Positions 17,545 to 25,624 of a DNA stretch of 32,655 bases are shown piece after piece. The stretch is taken from NCBI GenBank assembly GCA_945877805.1, contig CAMCSM010000023.1, positions 1 to 32,655 on the forward strand. Reading direction: 5' to 3'. Every line of letters starts with the position of its first letter. Positions within the stretch are counted from its first letter, which is position 1. The notes under the pieces were generated by a model, which saw only the letters and a program-made list of their open reading frames with translations, did no database searches and was not told the DNA's origin. The DNA comes from Methylacidiphilum caldifontis (GTDB taxonomy: Bacteria; Verrucomicrobiota; Verrucomicrobiia; Methylacidiphilales; CAMAQI01). Both the position numbers and the translations under genes were made by a program.

Positions 17545-18177
17545 ATGGTTCGAGTCAAAATTTGTGGAATTACTAACGAAGCCGATGCTCTTGCGGCGAT
17601 CTACGCAGGGGCGGATGCCCTTGGCTTCATTCTTTACCCTAAAAGCCCCCGCTATATAAATCCCGATAAAGCGTGGGATTTTGCCTGCGATCTCCCTCCT
17701 TATGTTCAACGGATCGGAGTCACTGTCAATCTCGATGCTGAGGATATTTACAATATCGAACAGATCGCCCTTTTTGATGCTTGGCAACTACATGGCGATG
17801 AACCCCCAGAGGTCTGTGAGGCCCTCGACCCTCGCTGTCTGATTAAAGCGCTCCATCTTCCTCTCAATAAACATCATGCCGATGTGGAGGAATATCTCGT
17901 GAATGCCTTTTTGCTCGATACCCCCTCCAAAGATTTCGGAGGAACAGGAAAGACCTTTGACTGGAATCTCGCTCTCGATTTTAAAAAGAGCTACCCTCTC
18001 CCGTTGGTGCTCTCCGGAGGACTCAATCTCGAAAATGCCGAAGAGGCGATTCGAACGGTGCAACCGTACGCGGTCGATATCTCCAGTGGGGTCGAAATCA
18101 AACCAGGGAAAAAGGATCACGCCAAAATGAAAGATTTCATTCAACTGTGTAAGAGTGTTAAATACGATTCGAAATAA
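17545..18177 (+). CDS. trpF: Phosphoribosylanthranilate isomerase
   Basis: The protein has 210 residues, normal for TrpF. It catalyses the Amadori rearrangement of N-(5-phosphoribosyl)anthranilate to CdRP, the third step of tryptophan synthesis from chorismate. The expected motifs of the beta/alpha barrel are all there in order: VKICGI with the catalytic Cys near residue 7, [38 protein letters not shown] with the catalytic Asp, [10 protein letters not shown], and VDISSGVE for phosphate binding. trpB follows after 43 bases on the same strand, so the two probably form a short operon. trpA and the other trp genes are not in the window. No clear ribosome site lies before the ATG. Confidence 0.95.
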   Translation: MVRVKICGITNEADALAAIYAGADALGFILYPKSPRYINPDKAWDFACDLPPYVQRIGVTVNLDAEDIYNIEQIALFDAWQLHGDEPPEVCEALDPRCLIKALHLPLNKHHADVEEYLVNAFLLDTPSKDFGGTGKTFDWNLALDFKKSYPLPLVLSGGLNLENAEEAIRTVQPYAVDISSGVEIKPGKKDHAKMKDFIQLCKSVKYDSK

Positions 18178-18220
18178 TTTCAAGTTGATCTCCCCTCTCT
18201 CCTGCCTCATCCTCTCTTTT

Positions 18221-19441
18221 ATGAATGCGACTTCCTCTGTTCCTGATTCTCGTGGTTACTTCGGTCACTACGGGGGGGTCTATGTCCCAGAGACTCTCTT
18301 TGCCCCCCTGCAAGAGCTCACGACGGCCTACGAGGCGACTCAGAAAGATCCAACCTTCAAGCAAGAGCTCGATCAACTCCTTCAAGAATATGTTGGTCGC
18401 CCCACTCCCCTTTACTTTGCGGAGGGAATGACTGCCGATTTAGGCGGGGCTAAAATTTATATCAAACGAGAAGATCTTCTCCATACGGGTGCGCACAAAA
18501 TCAATAACGCCCTCGGTCAAATTCTCCTTGCGAAACGAATGGGGAAAACCCGTATCATCGCCGAAACAGGGGCCGGTCAACATGGCGTGGCAACTGCGAC
18601 GGTCGCCGCCCGTTTTGGAATGGAATGTGTGATTTATATGGGGGCGGTCGATATGGAGCGCCAAGCCCTCAATGTCTATCGGATGCGATTTCTCGGGGCT
18701 AAAGTCGTTCCCGTCACCGCCGGTCAACAAACGTTGAAAGAGGCGGTCAGTGAAGCGATGCGTGATTGGGTCACGAATATTCGCAATACCTACTATATTA
18801 TCGGCTCCGCGCTCGGATCACATCCCTATCCGATGATCGTCCGTGATTTTCACCGCGTTATCGGAATTGAGGCCCGTCGACAAATCCTCGAACGGGAAAA
18901 ACGTCTCCCAGATGTTCTCATCGCCTGCGTCGGAGGAGGAAGTAATGCCATCGGATTTTTCCATGCCTTTTTAAATGACGAAAAAGTACGATTGATCGGA
19001 GTCGAAGCCGGCGGCGAGGGAATTCAACGAGGGAAACATGCTGCCCGTTTCCAAGGGGGAAAACTCGGCGTTCTTCAAGGAGCAAAGACCTTCGTCCTCC
19101 AAGATCCCGATGGTCAGATTGAACTCACCCACTCCGTCTCCGCAGGCCTCGACTACGCTGCCGTTGGACCGGAGCATTCCTATCTTCGTGAAATCGGGCG
19201 AGCAGAGTATCCCTACGCTACCGACCAAGAGGCCCTCGAGGCCTTTCAATATCTCAGTCGCAAAGAGGGAATCATCCCTGCCCTCGAATCGGCTCACGCG
19301 GTAGCTCACGCAATCAAACTAGCCCCCACCATGAGCAAAGATCAGATTTTAATCATCAACTGTTCCGGCCGCGGAGACAAAGATGTCTCCCAAGCGGCGG
19401 AGATGATCTTCAATGATCCTCACACCTCTCGGAAAGCCTGA
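18221..19441 (+). CDS. trpB: Tryptophan synthase beta chain
   Basis: The protein has 406 residues from the ATG at 18221. An in-frame ATG at 18155 overlaps trpF and would add 22 residues unlike the family, so 18221 is chosen. TrpB joins indole and serine to tryptophan with pyridoxal phosphate. Seen are [15 protein letters not shown] at the start, [20 protein letters not shown] with the PLP lysine at about residue 93, [27 protein letters not shown], and [10 protein letters not shown] for phosphate binding. The C-terminal [10 protein letters not shown] is intact. This is the classical TrpB1 type that works with TrpA. trpA does not follow; a repeat-filled gap does. Confidence 0.96.
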   Translation: MNATSSVPDSRGYFGHYGGVYVPETLFAPLQELTTAYEATQKDPTFKQELDQLLQEYVGRPTPLYFAEGMTADLGGAKIYIKREDLLHTGAHKINNALGQILLAKRMGKTRIIAETGAGQHGVATATVAARFGMECVIYMGAVDMERQALNVYRMRFLGAKVVPVTAGQQTLKEAVSEAMRDWVTNIRNTYYIIGSALGSHPYPMIVRDFHRVIGIEARRQILEREKRLPDVLIACVGGGSNAIGFFHAFLNDEKVRLIGVEAGGEGIQRGKHAARFQGGKLGVLQGAKTFVLQDPDGQIELTHSVSAGLDYAAVGPEHSYLREIGRAEYPYATDQEALEAFQYLSRKEGIIPALESAHAVAHAIKLAPTMSKDQILIINCSGRGDKDVSQAAEMIFNDPHTSRKA

Positions 19442-19850
19442 TAGTCTAATAGTCCACGCTTAGTCCGCCGTAGTTTCGACGAAGGTGGATCAGCCCATCA
19501 GCCTCTTTTTTGTCGGAATGGCGTGATCCCGCACGTGCGCATAGACGTCAACCTAACACACGAAAGTCAGTTTTTTCACCGCGGGGTAAACGGAGGACAA
19601 CGGAGGTTATGATTGTTTTTAATTTGGGAAAAAGGCAGCTGTGTTGGTTTTTAAATAAATAGTAAATCGAATTTTCCTCCGTTACCCTCCGTTTACTCTG
19701 CGGTGAATCCTGTATTTTTCCTTAGGTTGACGCCGATGCCTCCCTTCGGGACAAAAGAGACCATGAGAAGGAGGCGTTTTTAGGTCCATGAAACGGCTGG
19801 CCTCTACTGACTCAGTTTGACAATTGAGTAGGAATCATTACATTAAAAGT
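19442..19850. other. Intergenic region with repeats between trpB and the antitoxin gene
   Basis: No gene is seen in this gap of 409 bases. 19436-19505 holds degenerate octamers and the 52-base block identical to 4001-4052. 19524-19733 is an inverted-repeat element. The last 100 bases should carry the antitoxin promoter; TTGACA at about 19817-19822 lies too close to the start for a standard promoter unless the -10 is around 19840. Confidence 0.65.
19524..19733. repeat. MITE-like inverted-repeat element
   Basis: The left arm holds GCGTCAACCTAA (about 19549-19559) and then CACCGCGGGGTAAACGGAGG plus ACAACGGAGG. The right arm holds the complement: CCTCCGTTACCCTCCGTTTA, CTCTGCGGTGAA and TTAGGTTGACGC. 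The arms are about 60 bases each around an AT-rich centre of about 60 bases with no open frame of note. The transcript would fold into one long hairpin, which may also stop transcription from trpB. Right-half copies recur at 23180-23232, and a left-end copy at about 9190-9224. Confidence 0.7.
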
Positions 19851-20099
19851 ATGAATGCAACTCTTTCTGAAAAAGGGCAAGTGACTATTCCAAAAGCGCT
19901 TCGCGAAGCGATGGGGATGATCTCCGGGTCGGTTCTCTCTTTTCGTGAAATAGAGGGAAAACTCGTCGTTACGAAAGTTTTGGCGATTGATCCCCTTAAG
20001 AAGTGGCGGGGTAAGGGATCAATTCCCAAAGGGGAAAGCGTCGATCTCTATTTAACCCGGATACGGGAAGGAAAAGTCGAGTCGTTGCCGATTTTTTAG
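19851..20099 (+). CDS. AbrB/MazE-type antitoxin, with altered C-terminus
   Basis: The protein has 82 residues from the ATG at 19851; a TTG nine codons upstream is less likely. The N-terminal MNATLSEKGQVTIPKALREA is the swapped-hairpin DNA-binding fold of AbrB/SpoVT antitoxins (TLSEKGQVTIPKxLR). The C-terminal part, DPLKKWRGKG followed by YLTRIREG, is the usual toxin-binding tail of antitoxins paired with PIN-domain VapC toxins. The last few residues (ESLPIF) come from an out-of-frame reading of a toxin remnant, so the gene seems fused to it by a deletion. It probably still binds DNA; without a toxin it is an orphan. Confidence 0.8.
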   Translation: MNATLSEKGQVTIPKALREAMGMISGSVLSFREIEGKLVVTKVLAIDPLKKWRGKGSIPKGESVDLYLTRIREGKVESLPIF

Positions 20100-20197
20100 T
20101 GGGATCCCATGCTCTTTATCACGCTGATCAACTTTTGGCCCGAGATCGTGGATACTATCGAGACTATTTTGAAGGCCTAAAAGTGGTCGCTCCGTAA
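20084..20197 (+). pseudogene. VapC-type PIN toxin, C-terminal remnant
   Basis: In the +1 frame relative to the antitoxin, the sequence reads VADFLVGSHALYHADQLLAR followed by DRGYYRDYFEGLKVVAP and a stop. This is the typical end of PIN-domain ribonuclease toxins (pattern DF.(I/V)G.HA...AD.LL.RD...YR.YF..L.(L/V)..P), including the last acidic residues of the active site. The first 90-100 residues, with the other catalytic aspartates, are missing, so the toxin must be dead. The remnant overlaps the antitoxin stop codon. Confidence 0.75.
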
Positions 20198-20216
20198 ATC
20201 GCTCCCAATCCTTTTT

Positions 20217-20567
20217 CTACATCAACTCAATTCCAAAACGACGAACGATCAAGGCAAAGCCAATAAAACAGATCACGGTCATCACCACACTGATGAGAAG
20301 CGTCAGCCAAAATCCGCAACGCGGAAGCAAATAGGGAAAGGCTAAGAACATCGGCAAGGTCGGGACCACATACCAAAAAGTGTACCAGGCATGATTCGCA
20401 ATCTTCTCCATCGATTGCTTCTCCAGATAAAGCCATATCAAAGTCAAAACAGTCACCAACGGCAGCGCCGCAATCAATCCCCCCACTTTATCACTTCGCT
20501 TGGCTAATTCTGAGATCAGAACCACCATTCCTGCTGTAATCAGATATTTTGTAATCATCCAAATCAT
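20217..20567 (-). CDS. DUF3147 family membrane protein
   Basis: The protein has 116 residues from the ATG at 20565-20567, which has GAGG eight bases upstream and lies four bases after the WD40 stop; an ATG at 20585 would overlap the WD40 gene. There are four hydrophobic helices. LISELAKRSDKVGGLIAALP followed by LVTVLTLIWLYLE is the conserved core of the small DUF3147 family, and GFALIVRRFG ends it. The function is unknown. The tight junction with the WD40 gene shows co-transcription. Confidence 0.8.
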   Translation of the reverse strand: MIWMITKYLITAGMVVLISELAKRSDKVGGLIAALPLVTVLTLIWLYLEKQSMEKIANHAWYTFWYVVPTLPMFLAFPYLLPRCGFWLTLLISVVMTVICFIGFALIVRRFGIELM

Positions 20568-20571
20568 CGAT

Positions 20572-21618
20572 TTATCCTCGATCAAAAATTCGAATTTCTC
20601 CCGACTTCATCCCCACGGCAAAAGCCTGATCATCCGGCCTCCACGCCATCTGTAAAACAGCCGATTGCAGCGCAAGTTTGCCGACCGGAAAATCTCGTTT
20701 TCCAGGCAACCAAAAAGCGACGTTCCCCTCCTCGCCCCCAGTGGCTAGAAGATCTCCACGATGTTGATAGGCTAACGAGAGAATATTCTTTTCATGCCAG
20801 GCATATTCCTCAGGAACTCTCCCCTCTGGCCCCGGAGGGGAGCAATCCCAAATCGCAAGATTTCCCCCATTCGGCGTCGCAAGCCATCGACCCTCAGGAT
20901 GCCAAGCCAATCGCTCAACTTTTCGCATATAGCCCCCCATATGAAAATCAGCTCCGCTTTTGGCGATCCAGATATGAACGGAACCGTCCTGCCCCCCAGC
21001 CGCAATCCATTGCCCATCCAAACTCCAGCGATGAAAAATCGCCGGATTCTTCCACTCATAGGTCCTCTCCAATTTCGACTTCATCACACTCCAAACGGAG
21101 ATCCCCCCATGGGAAGAGACTGAAAATTGTGCGCTCTTGGGACGCCAAGTAAGATCTTCAATTCCAAAGGGATGATCCGGATAGCTGTGAAGAAGAACCC
21201 CCTCATCGTCCAAACAAACGATCTTTTTTCCGGCCACCGCAATTAAATATCCCTTTTTCTGCGTCCCTTTCTCGAACTCCCCCCACAATAAATGACTGAC
21301 CCACCCCCCTTTAAAACGGTATTCATTCAAAGAGCTCCCCGTCGAAAGATCCCAAACCCGTACCGCTCCATCACATCCTCCCGAAGCCAATCGCTTTCCA
21401 TCCGGCGACCAAGCCAAGGCCTGTGTCCCTAAAAAATGGGCCTCAGGAATGGAAAGGATCGATTTCTGCGTCGAAACCTCTAAAACGATCAACTCCCCAG
21501 AAAGTGATCCAACCGCAAGCCGCTCCCCCTCAGGAGACCACGCCATCGCCCCAATCGAATCTCCCGCCGTAAATTTCAGCACCTCATGCAACGGCGACTC
21601 TAAACCGGTTAAGCTCAT
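20572..21618 (-). CDS. WD40 repeat protein
   Basis: The protein has 348 residues with about seven WD-type blades and no signal peptide, so it is cytoplasmic. Clear blades include IGAMAWSPEGERLAVGSLSG, LAWSPDGKRLASGGCDGAVR followed by VWDL, WIAAGGQDGSVHIWI, LAWHPEGRWLATPNGGNLAI followed by WDC, LLATGGEEGNVAFW and MAWRPDDQAFAVGMKSGEIR. The blades form one propeller, a scaffold for protein contacts. It follows the CobW GTPase gene by 132 bases in the same direction. WD40 proteins are found next to COG0523 GTPases in other genomes, so a link to metal handling is possible but inferred. GAGGGG lies about seven bases before the ATG. Confidence 0.85.
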   Translation of the reverse strand: MSLTGLESPLHEVLKFTAGDSIGAMAWSPEGERLAVGSLSGELIVLEVSTQKSILSIPEAHFLGTQALAWSPDGKRLASGGCDGAVRVWDLSTGSSLNEYRFKGGWVSHLLWGEFEKGTQKKGYLIAVAGKKIVCLDDEGVLLHSYPDHPFGIEDLTWRPKSAQFSVSSHGGISVWSVMKSKLERTYEWKNPAIFHRWSLDGQWIAAGGQDGSVHIWIAKSGADFHMGGYMRKVERLAWHPEGRWLATPNGGNLAIWDCSPPGPEGRVPEEYAWHEKNILSLAYQHRGDLLATGGEEGNVAFWLPGKRDFPVGKLALQSAVLQMAWRPDDQAFAVGMKSGEIRIFDRG

Positions 21619-21672
21619 CGATTTCCCCTCACTAAAATTTCGCCACCGATCAACCTCTCCCCCATCCCCCTC

Positions 21673-21754
21673 ATGAACAGGCTGCCAAAAAATAGCTCTC
21701 CTCTAAAAATAAAGCCGCAACCGTTCAACGGCTCCCCCTCCCGAGCCTGTTCAT
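21673..21754 (-). terminator. Terminator-like nested hairpin at the end of the CobW gene
   Basis: On the minus strand AGCCG and CGGCT (21729-21733 and 21713-21717) pair around an 11-base loop, followed by TTATTTTTAG. This hairpin is enclosed by an 11-base perfect inverted pair, ATGAACAGGCT at 21673-21683 and its complement at 21744-21754, whose outer arm includes the CobW stop codon. It lies between CobW and WD40, so it may limit read-through into the WD40 gene. Confidence 0.5.
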
Positions 21755-22941
21755 TCGGCATAACAACTTTTAAACCCGATGTTCAGTGCTTCACGATCGA
21801 GATTCCGACCGATAAAGACGAGTGTGTTCTGGCGCTTTTGCTCTCCCCAAGGGACCTCCGAGTTCGCCTCAAAGGTCATATGAACCCCTTGAAAAACAAC
21901 CCGATTCGGAGAGCCTTTCACATTCAAAACCCCTTTCATCCGAAAGATATCCGCCCCCTTTTCGCGGAGCAGCTCACTGATCCATGCACTTAATTTCTGT
22001 CCATCCATTTCATTCAAACTTTGGATTCCGACCGATTTGACACTCTCATCATGATGGTGATCTTCATGGTCATGGTCATCTCCGTGGTCACAGTCTGGAC
22101 CATGAACGTGCTCTTTGTCACATTCATGAGCATGGTCATGATCACAATCCGGTCCATGAACATGATCTTTGTCACATTCATGAGTATGTCCGTGATCACA
22201 CTCTGGTCCATGAACGTGATCTTTATCACACTCATGAGCATGGTCGTGAGAGTGATCGTGATCATGAGTCTCAGTCCCGCCTAAAGTCTTTGAGGCCGCC
22301 TTTAAAAAATCCGGCTCATGTTCGAGAATACGCTCCAGATCAAATCCCCCGAGTCCCATCACTTTATCCATCTCGATCTTCGAGCGTTCGGTGCGGTAAA
22401 CTTTTGCGAGACGATTCATTGTGCGGATTCGCTTCTCTAACGCCTCAAGCTCTTTTGCCGGAACCAAATCGGTTTTATTCAGAAGAATCACATCCGCAAA
22501 AGCGACCTGTTCCTTCACCTCAGGAGCCTCCTCCCAATGAAGTAAAATATGCTTCGCATCGACGACCGTCACAACGCCATCTAAGGAGAAATTGTCTTTC
22601 AAATCTTCATCCATGAAAAAGGTTTGAGTCACAGGACCAGGATCGGCAAGGCCGGTCGTTTCGATGAGAATATGATCAAAACGATCCCGTCGTTTCAAAA
22701 GATTTCCGAGAATCCGAATCAGATCCCCACGGACAGTACAGCAAAGACATCCGTTATTCATCTCGAAAATCTCTTCATCCGATTGGATGACGAGTTGATG
22801 ATCGATCCCAATTTCACCAAATTCATTTTCGATGACGGCAATCCGTTTGCCATGCTTTTCCGTTAAGATGCGATTTAAAAGGGTCGTTTTTCCGGACCCC
22901 AAAAAGCCGGTGAGAACCGTGACAGGAATTTTTTGACTCAT
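21751..22941 (-). CDS. CobW/COG0523 family GTPase, histidine-rich metal chaperone type
   Basis: The protein has 396 residues from the ATG at 22939-22941; the longer frame would start with TTG and add 12 unlike residues. It is a G3E P-loop GTPase with the Walker [11 protein letters not shown] (about 11-20), the metal-binding GCLCC (CxCC, about 64-68), [10 protein letters not shown], and NKTD (about 154-157) for guanine specificity. Residues 224-297 are an insert of His, Asp and Cys with three tandem 18-residue units ([11 protein letters not shown](E/D)CDH). The C-terminal CobW_C domain follows ([10 protein letters not shown], then [13 protein letters not shown]). Such proteins deliver metal, mostly zinc, to target enzymes. 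The added cysteines could bind further metal. The WD40 and DUF3147 genes follow. Confidence 0.93.
   Translation of the reverse strand: MSQKIPVTVLTGFLGSGKTTLLNRILTEKHGKRIAVIENEFGEIGIDHQLVIQSDEEIFEMNNGCLCCTVRGDLIRILGNLLKRRDRFDHILIETTGLADPGPVTQTFFMDEDLKDNFSLDGVVTVVDAKHILLHWEEAPEVKEQVAFADVILLNKTDLVPAKELEALEKRIRTMNRLAKVYRTERSKIEMDKVMGLGGFDLERILEHEPDFLKAASKTLGGTETHDHDHSHDHAHECDKDHVHGPECDHGHTHECDKDHVHGPDCDHDHAHECDKEHVHGPDCDHGDDHDHEDHHHDESVKSVGIQSLNEMDGQKLSAWISELLREKGADIFRMKGVLNVKGSPNRVVFQGVHMTFEANSEVPWGEQKRQNTLVFIGRNLDREALNIGFKSCYAE
22078..22239 (-). repeat. Three tandem 54-base units coding the His-rich repeats of the CobW GTPase
   Basis: The three units code HECDK(D/E)HVHGP(E/D)CDH plus three variable residues. 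Base identity between units is high, so the number of units could change by recombination or slippage without shifting the frame. Confidence 0.75.
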
Positions 22942-23279
22942 AGGAAGGAAAACTAACTCAGAAAATCTTTTCGACAATCAAAAGTTAAACCCTCACTTTC
23001 ATTTTATCCCATTTCTTGCATTAGAACTGGAGGGGCAGTGGCCCACTGCCTTCCCCGTCCGATGAGGCACAGAGCCTGTGCCCCTCCATTTTTTATCACC
23101 AATTTGGTGATATCGTTTACGAGGTATATCCATTCCCAATGCAAGAAATGGAATTAAACGCTATATTAGAAAACAGTCTTAACCTCCGTTATCCTCCGTT
23201 TACCCTGTGGTGAATCCGGTATTTTTCCTTAAGTTGACGCTCCTGCGACAGGGTAGGACCCCGATCTTTTTCTCTTCCT
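22942..23279. other. Intergenic region with two repeat elements
   Basis: No gene is seen in these 338 bases. 23002-23157 is an inverted-repeat element. 23172-23232 is a right-half copy of the 19.5 kb element (AACCTCCGTTATCCTCCGTT, then GGTGAATCCGGTATTTTTCC, then TTAAGTTGACGC). The promoter of the CobW gene should lie in 22942-23000. I see no clear Zur-type dyad there. Confidence 0.6.
23002..23157. repeat. MITE-like element with about 29-base terminal inverted repeats
   Basis: The core CCATTTCTTGCATT (23009-23022) is matched perfectly by AATGCAAGAAATGG (23138-23151), and the match extends to about 29 bases with five mismatches. Inside lies a second pair, TGGAGGGGCA and TGTGCCCCTCCA, and a perfect small palindrome GCAGTGGCCCACTGC at about 23035-23049. 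There is no open reading frame inside. A single end resembles 9127-9149. Confidence 0.65.
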
Positions 23280-25241
23280 TTAACCCAAACGATGTTCCAT
23301 CGGTCGTTGCTGAAGGGCGGTTAAGGGTGGGAAGTCTAAATTCGTCTCCTCATCGTGAAGATCCAGCTCCTTACGAGCGATCTTTTGCAGCTCTCGCCAG
23401 CGATCCCATTCAAGATCCTCCCCCATCGCAATCTGCCTCAAAAGACTCTTCCACTCTAACCAAAGACGATCGACATCTCCCCGATTCGCATTCTCCGGTA
23501 ACATCTGCGGTGTCACCGATTTTCCTTGGCGTAAGGTATGAATGATATCGCGCGCGCCATAGCCGTAATTCACCGGCATCCCATCCAACAAAAATCCCTC
23601 CCAACTATTATCCCGATAGGCCTGCTGACAAGCCGTTGCCAATCGTCCGGTCCATCGCGGCTCATAGCCACAAAAACGTTCCCCCGCAGCGAGATTTCCG
23701 AGATCGTTCACCAGATCCTCCATCCCATAACGCTCATCCTCTAAGGCGGCGACGACCCCTAACCCTTCGGTGCTTAAAAACTGACTCATCGCAATTCCAC
23801 GTCGGGTTAACAGAAGCGATTGATCGAGTAATCCCAATCGCATCCACATCCAGGCCATCGTCGGCTGAGGAGATAAACGATAACATTCATGACGATGGGG
23901 ACACCCTTTACAACCCTGAAATCGCTTCGTTTTACGACGAACTAATCGTGCCCGAGCGGTATCGGTCAACAACCCACACGGCAACGGACGTTCCAGTTTC
24001 TGCGTCGCTTCACACCCCAACCGAATCGGCTCCTCTGAAAAAAGACCGCGATGATACTTCTCAAAGATCTCCATCGTTTGCTCGGTCCCTGCAGGGGATC
24101 GATGAATCTTCCGTAAAATCGGACTCCAAGGAAGGGATCGACTACGAACCAAATTCCCCGGACTTCCATGACAAAGTCGAGCCGACTCCCGAGAGACCAG
24201 CACATACCCCACATCATCGAGTCCCCGTCGTCCCGCACGCCCGAACATCTGCAAAAGTTCCGCCGGAGTAAGCTCCACGGGAATCCCTCGAATCGCATAC
24301 TGGGTACTGGTCACTAACACCGATCGAAGCGAGAAATTGATCCCGGCACTTAATCCCAAAGTCGCCACAACCACTCGCAACTGTCCCGCTTTCGCCAGCG
24401 GCTCAATCAATCCCGCCCGTTGCGCATAGGTCAATCCACTATGATGATAGGCCACACGATTTCTTAATAGCGGAAGCAAGTCCGGGCCAGCAAGCTCGAT
24501 CTGTTCCTTTGTCAACTCCAACGGTTGATCGCACGGAATCGTCGCCGCCTGACGAGCAAGCTTCATCGCATCCCGTCGATGCGGAGCAAAGGCGAGGACA
24601 GGACTCAACTGATCCTGAATCGCAGCCGCTAATCGGCGAATCCAAAAGCCGGTGATCGAATCAGGGATCGATCGCGACAACCGATCAACCTCCATCTCCT
24701 CTAACGGAACAGGCCGAACCTCGGTTTTCACGATCTCCACCGTCCGGCCTTGGCGTTGAAGCCATTTCTGAACCGCTTGCGGATTGGCGACACTTCCGCT
24801 CAATAACAAAAGCTGCGTCGTCAACGGAAGCCCCAAAATCACGCCCTCATAATGGTGCCCGCGCGAGGAATCCCCCAACATCTGATATTCATCAATGACA
24901 AAAATAGCGGCATTTTTCTGTGCCTGTTGCGCCTCTAAAGTCGCCACAACCACAGGGGCCTCAGGATCGACCACGAGATCCCCCGTAGTCACCCCCACTT
25001 TCCATCCTAACTTCTTCCACTCCGCATACTTATCGTTGGCAAGAGCACGCGTGGGAACCGTATAAATCGCCTGTCGAGAGAGATTCGATTGCCGAAAAAA
25101 CTGCTCAAAAACATAAGTCTTTCCGGCTCCCGTCGGCGCCTGAACGATCACATCCTTTCCCTCCTTCAAAAACTGAATCGCCTGCCTCTGCCATTCATCC
25201 GGTAAACGAAGTGTCTGAAGCGCATCAAATGAGGAGGACAT
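23280..25241 (-). CDS. Ski2-like superfamily 2 DEAD/DEAH-box helicase
   Basis: The protein has 653 residues. The helicase core motifs appear in order: motif I APTGAGKT (about 35-42), Ia YTVPTRALAND, motif II DEYQ in place of DExH, motif III LLSGSVAN, motif IV region VLAFAPHRRDAMKLAR, motif V RVVVATLGLSAGINF, and motif VI QMFGRAGRRG. The spacing, and the later residues, fit the Ski2/Hel308-like group. After the core comes a Cys cluster, CKGCPHRHEC, with an extra Cys nearby (LPCGLL), so a bound zinc or iron-sulfur centre is possible. The C-terminal 200 residues are family-specific. It should unwind RNA or DNA with ATP; the target is unknown. No ribosome site is seen before the ATG, and a terminator-like hairpin lies 36 bases upstream. 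Confidence 0.88.
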   Translation of the reverse strand: MSSSFDALQTLRLPDEWQRQAIQFLKEGKDVIVQAPTGAGKTYVFEQFFRQSNLSRQAIYTVPTRALANDKYAEWKKLGWKVGVTTGDLVVDPEAPVVVATLEAQQAQKNAAIFVIDEYQMLGDSSRGHHYEGVILGLPLTTQLLLLSGSVANPQAVQKWLQRQGRTVEIVKTEVRPVPLEEMEVDRLSRSIPDSITGFWIRRLAAAIQDQLSPVLAFAPHRRDAMKLARQAATIPCDQPLELTKEQIELAGPDLLPLLRNRVAYHHSGLTYAQRAGLIEPLAKAGQLRVVVATLGLSAGINFSLRSVLVTSTQYAIRGIPVELTPAELLQMFGRAGRRGLDDVGYVLVSRESARLCHGSPGNLVRSRSLPWSPILRKIHRSPAGTEQTMEIFEKYHRGLFSEEPIRLGCEATQKLERPLPCGLLTDTARARLVRRKTKRFQGCKGCPHRHECYRLSPQPTMAWMWMRLGLLDQSLLLTRRGIAMSQFLSTEGLGVVAALEDERYGMEDLVNDLGNLAAGERFCGYEPRWTGRLATACQQAYRDNSWEGFLLDGMPVNYGYGARDIIHTLRQGKSVTPQMLPENANRGDVDRLWLEWKSLLRQIAMGEDLEWDRWRELQKIARKELDLHDEETNLDFPPLTALQQRPMEHRLG

Positions 25242-25276
25242 AGAATACGTTAGCAGAGTTCACGGAGTAAAACACC

Positions 25277-25301
25277 AAAAAAAAAGCGATTTAAACCGCT
25301 T
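25277..25301 (-). terminator. Terminator-like hairpin upstream of the helicase gene
   Basis: On the minus strand AAGCG (25301-25297) and CGCTT (25288-25284) form a five-base stem around an eight-base AT-rich loop, followed by a run of nine T residues (25285-25277). It lies 36 bases before the helicase ATG in the same direction. It may block read-through into the gene or act as an attenuator. Confidence 0.5.
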
Positions 25302-25349
25302 ATCCCCCTGTCCGTCCACTAACGGATCGCTCCTCTTGAAAGGCCGGAT

Positions 25350-25433
25350 AGCCCATCAGCCCATCAGCCCATCAGCCCATCAGCCCATTAGCCCATCAGC
25401 CCATCAGCCGAATAGCTGGATAGCTGAATAGCT
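25350..25433. repeat. Tandem octamer array (AGCCCATC)
   Basis: Seven near-perfect AGCCCATC units run in phase (one with AGCCCATT), then four degenerate ones: AGCCGAAT, AGCTGGAT, AGCTGAAT, AGCTTAAA. Shorter runs of the same octamer occur at about 3824-3842, 3985-4002, 4037-4053, 5736-5768 and 19438-19453. Confidence 0.9.
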
Positions 25434-25624
25434 TAAATCCATTTAACCTGGAAAAGGCAGTTGGAACCATGCGAACCCCGATACAAAACTCGGGGCAGGC
25501 GACGCAGCCCCGACAAAGAGTACGGGGCTGTTCCTGATGGGTGTGGGGTAATTACCCCATAGGATACGGGGAGGAGGAAGGGTAGCTTTCAGTAGAAAGG
25601 AACGGATGCTGTGCATACCTCAAG

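Larger units (their letters stand above)
25242..25624. other. Intergenic region with octamer array and hairpin repeats
   Basis: No gene is seen in these 383 bases. 25350-25433 is an array of the octamer AGCCCATC. 25426-25540 shares GATAGC(T)TAAATCCATTTAA and the hairpin CCCCGATACAAAACTCGGGG with the repeats at 3.8 and 5.9 kb. A second hairpin CAGCCCCG/CGGGGCTG lies at about 25507-25532. The last 90 bases precede the DUF748 gene and may hold its promoter. Confidence 0.7.

Noticed and set aside
18155-18220. Longer trpB start at 18155
   Set aside because: It overlaps the end of trpF and adds 22 residues unlike any TrpB; the ATG at 18221 fits the family length and start.
22014-22284. Open frames on both strands over the His-rich part of the CobW gene, with Met/Thr/Ile-rich products
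   Set aside because: They are by-products of the repetitive His/Asp codons and have no family likeness.
23636-24271. Plus-strand frame of 211 codons antisense to the helicase gene
   Set aside because: The helicase frame has complete motifs; the antisense product is Pro/Ser/His-rich with no recognisable domain.
25350-25433. CRISPR-like array
   Set aside because: The repeat is a direct 8-base tandem with no spacers, and there are no cas genes in the window.
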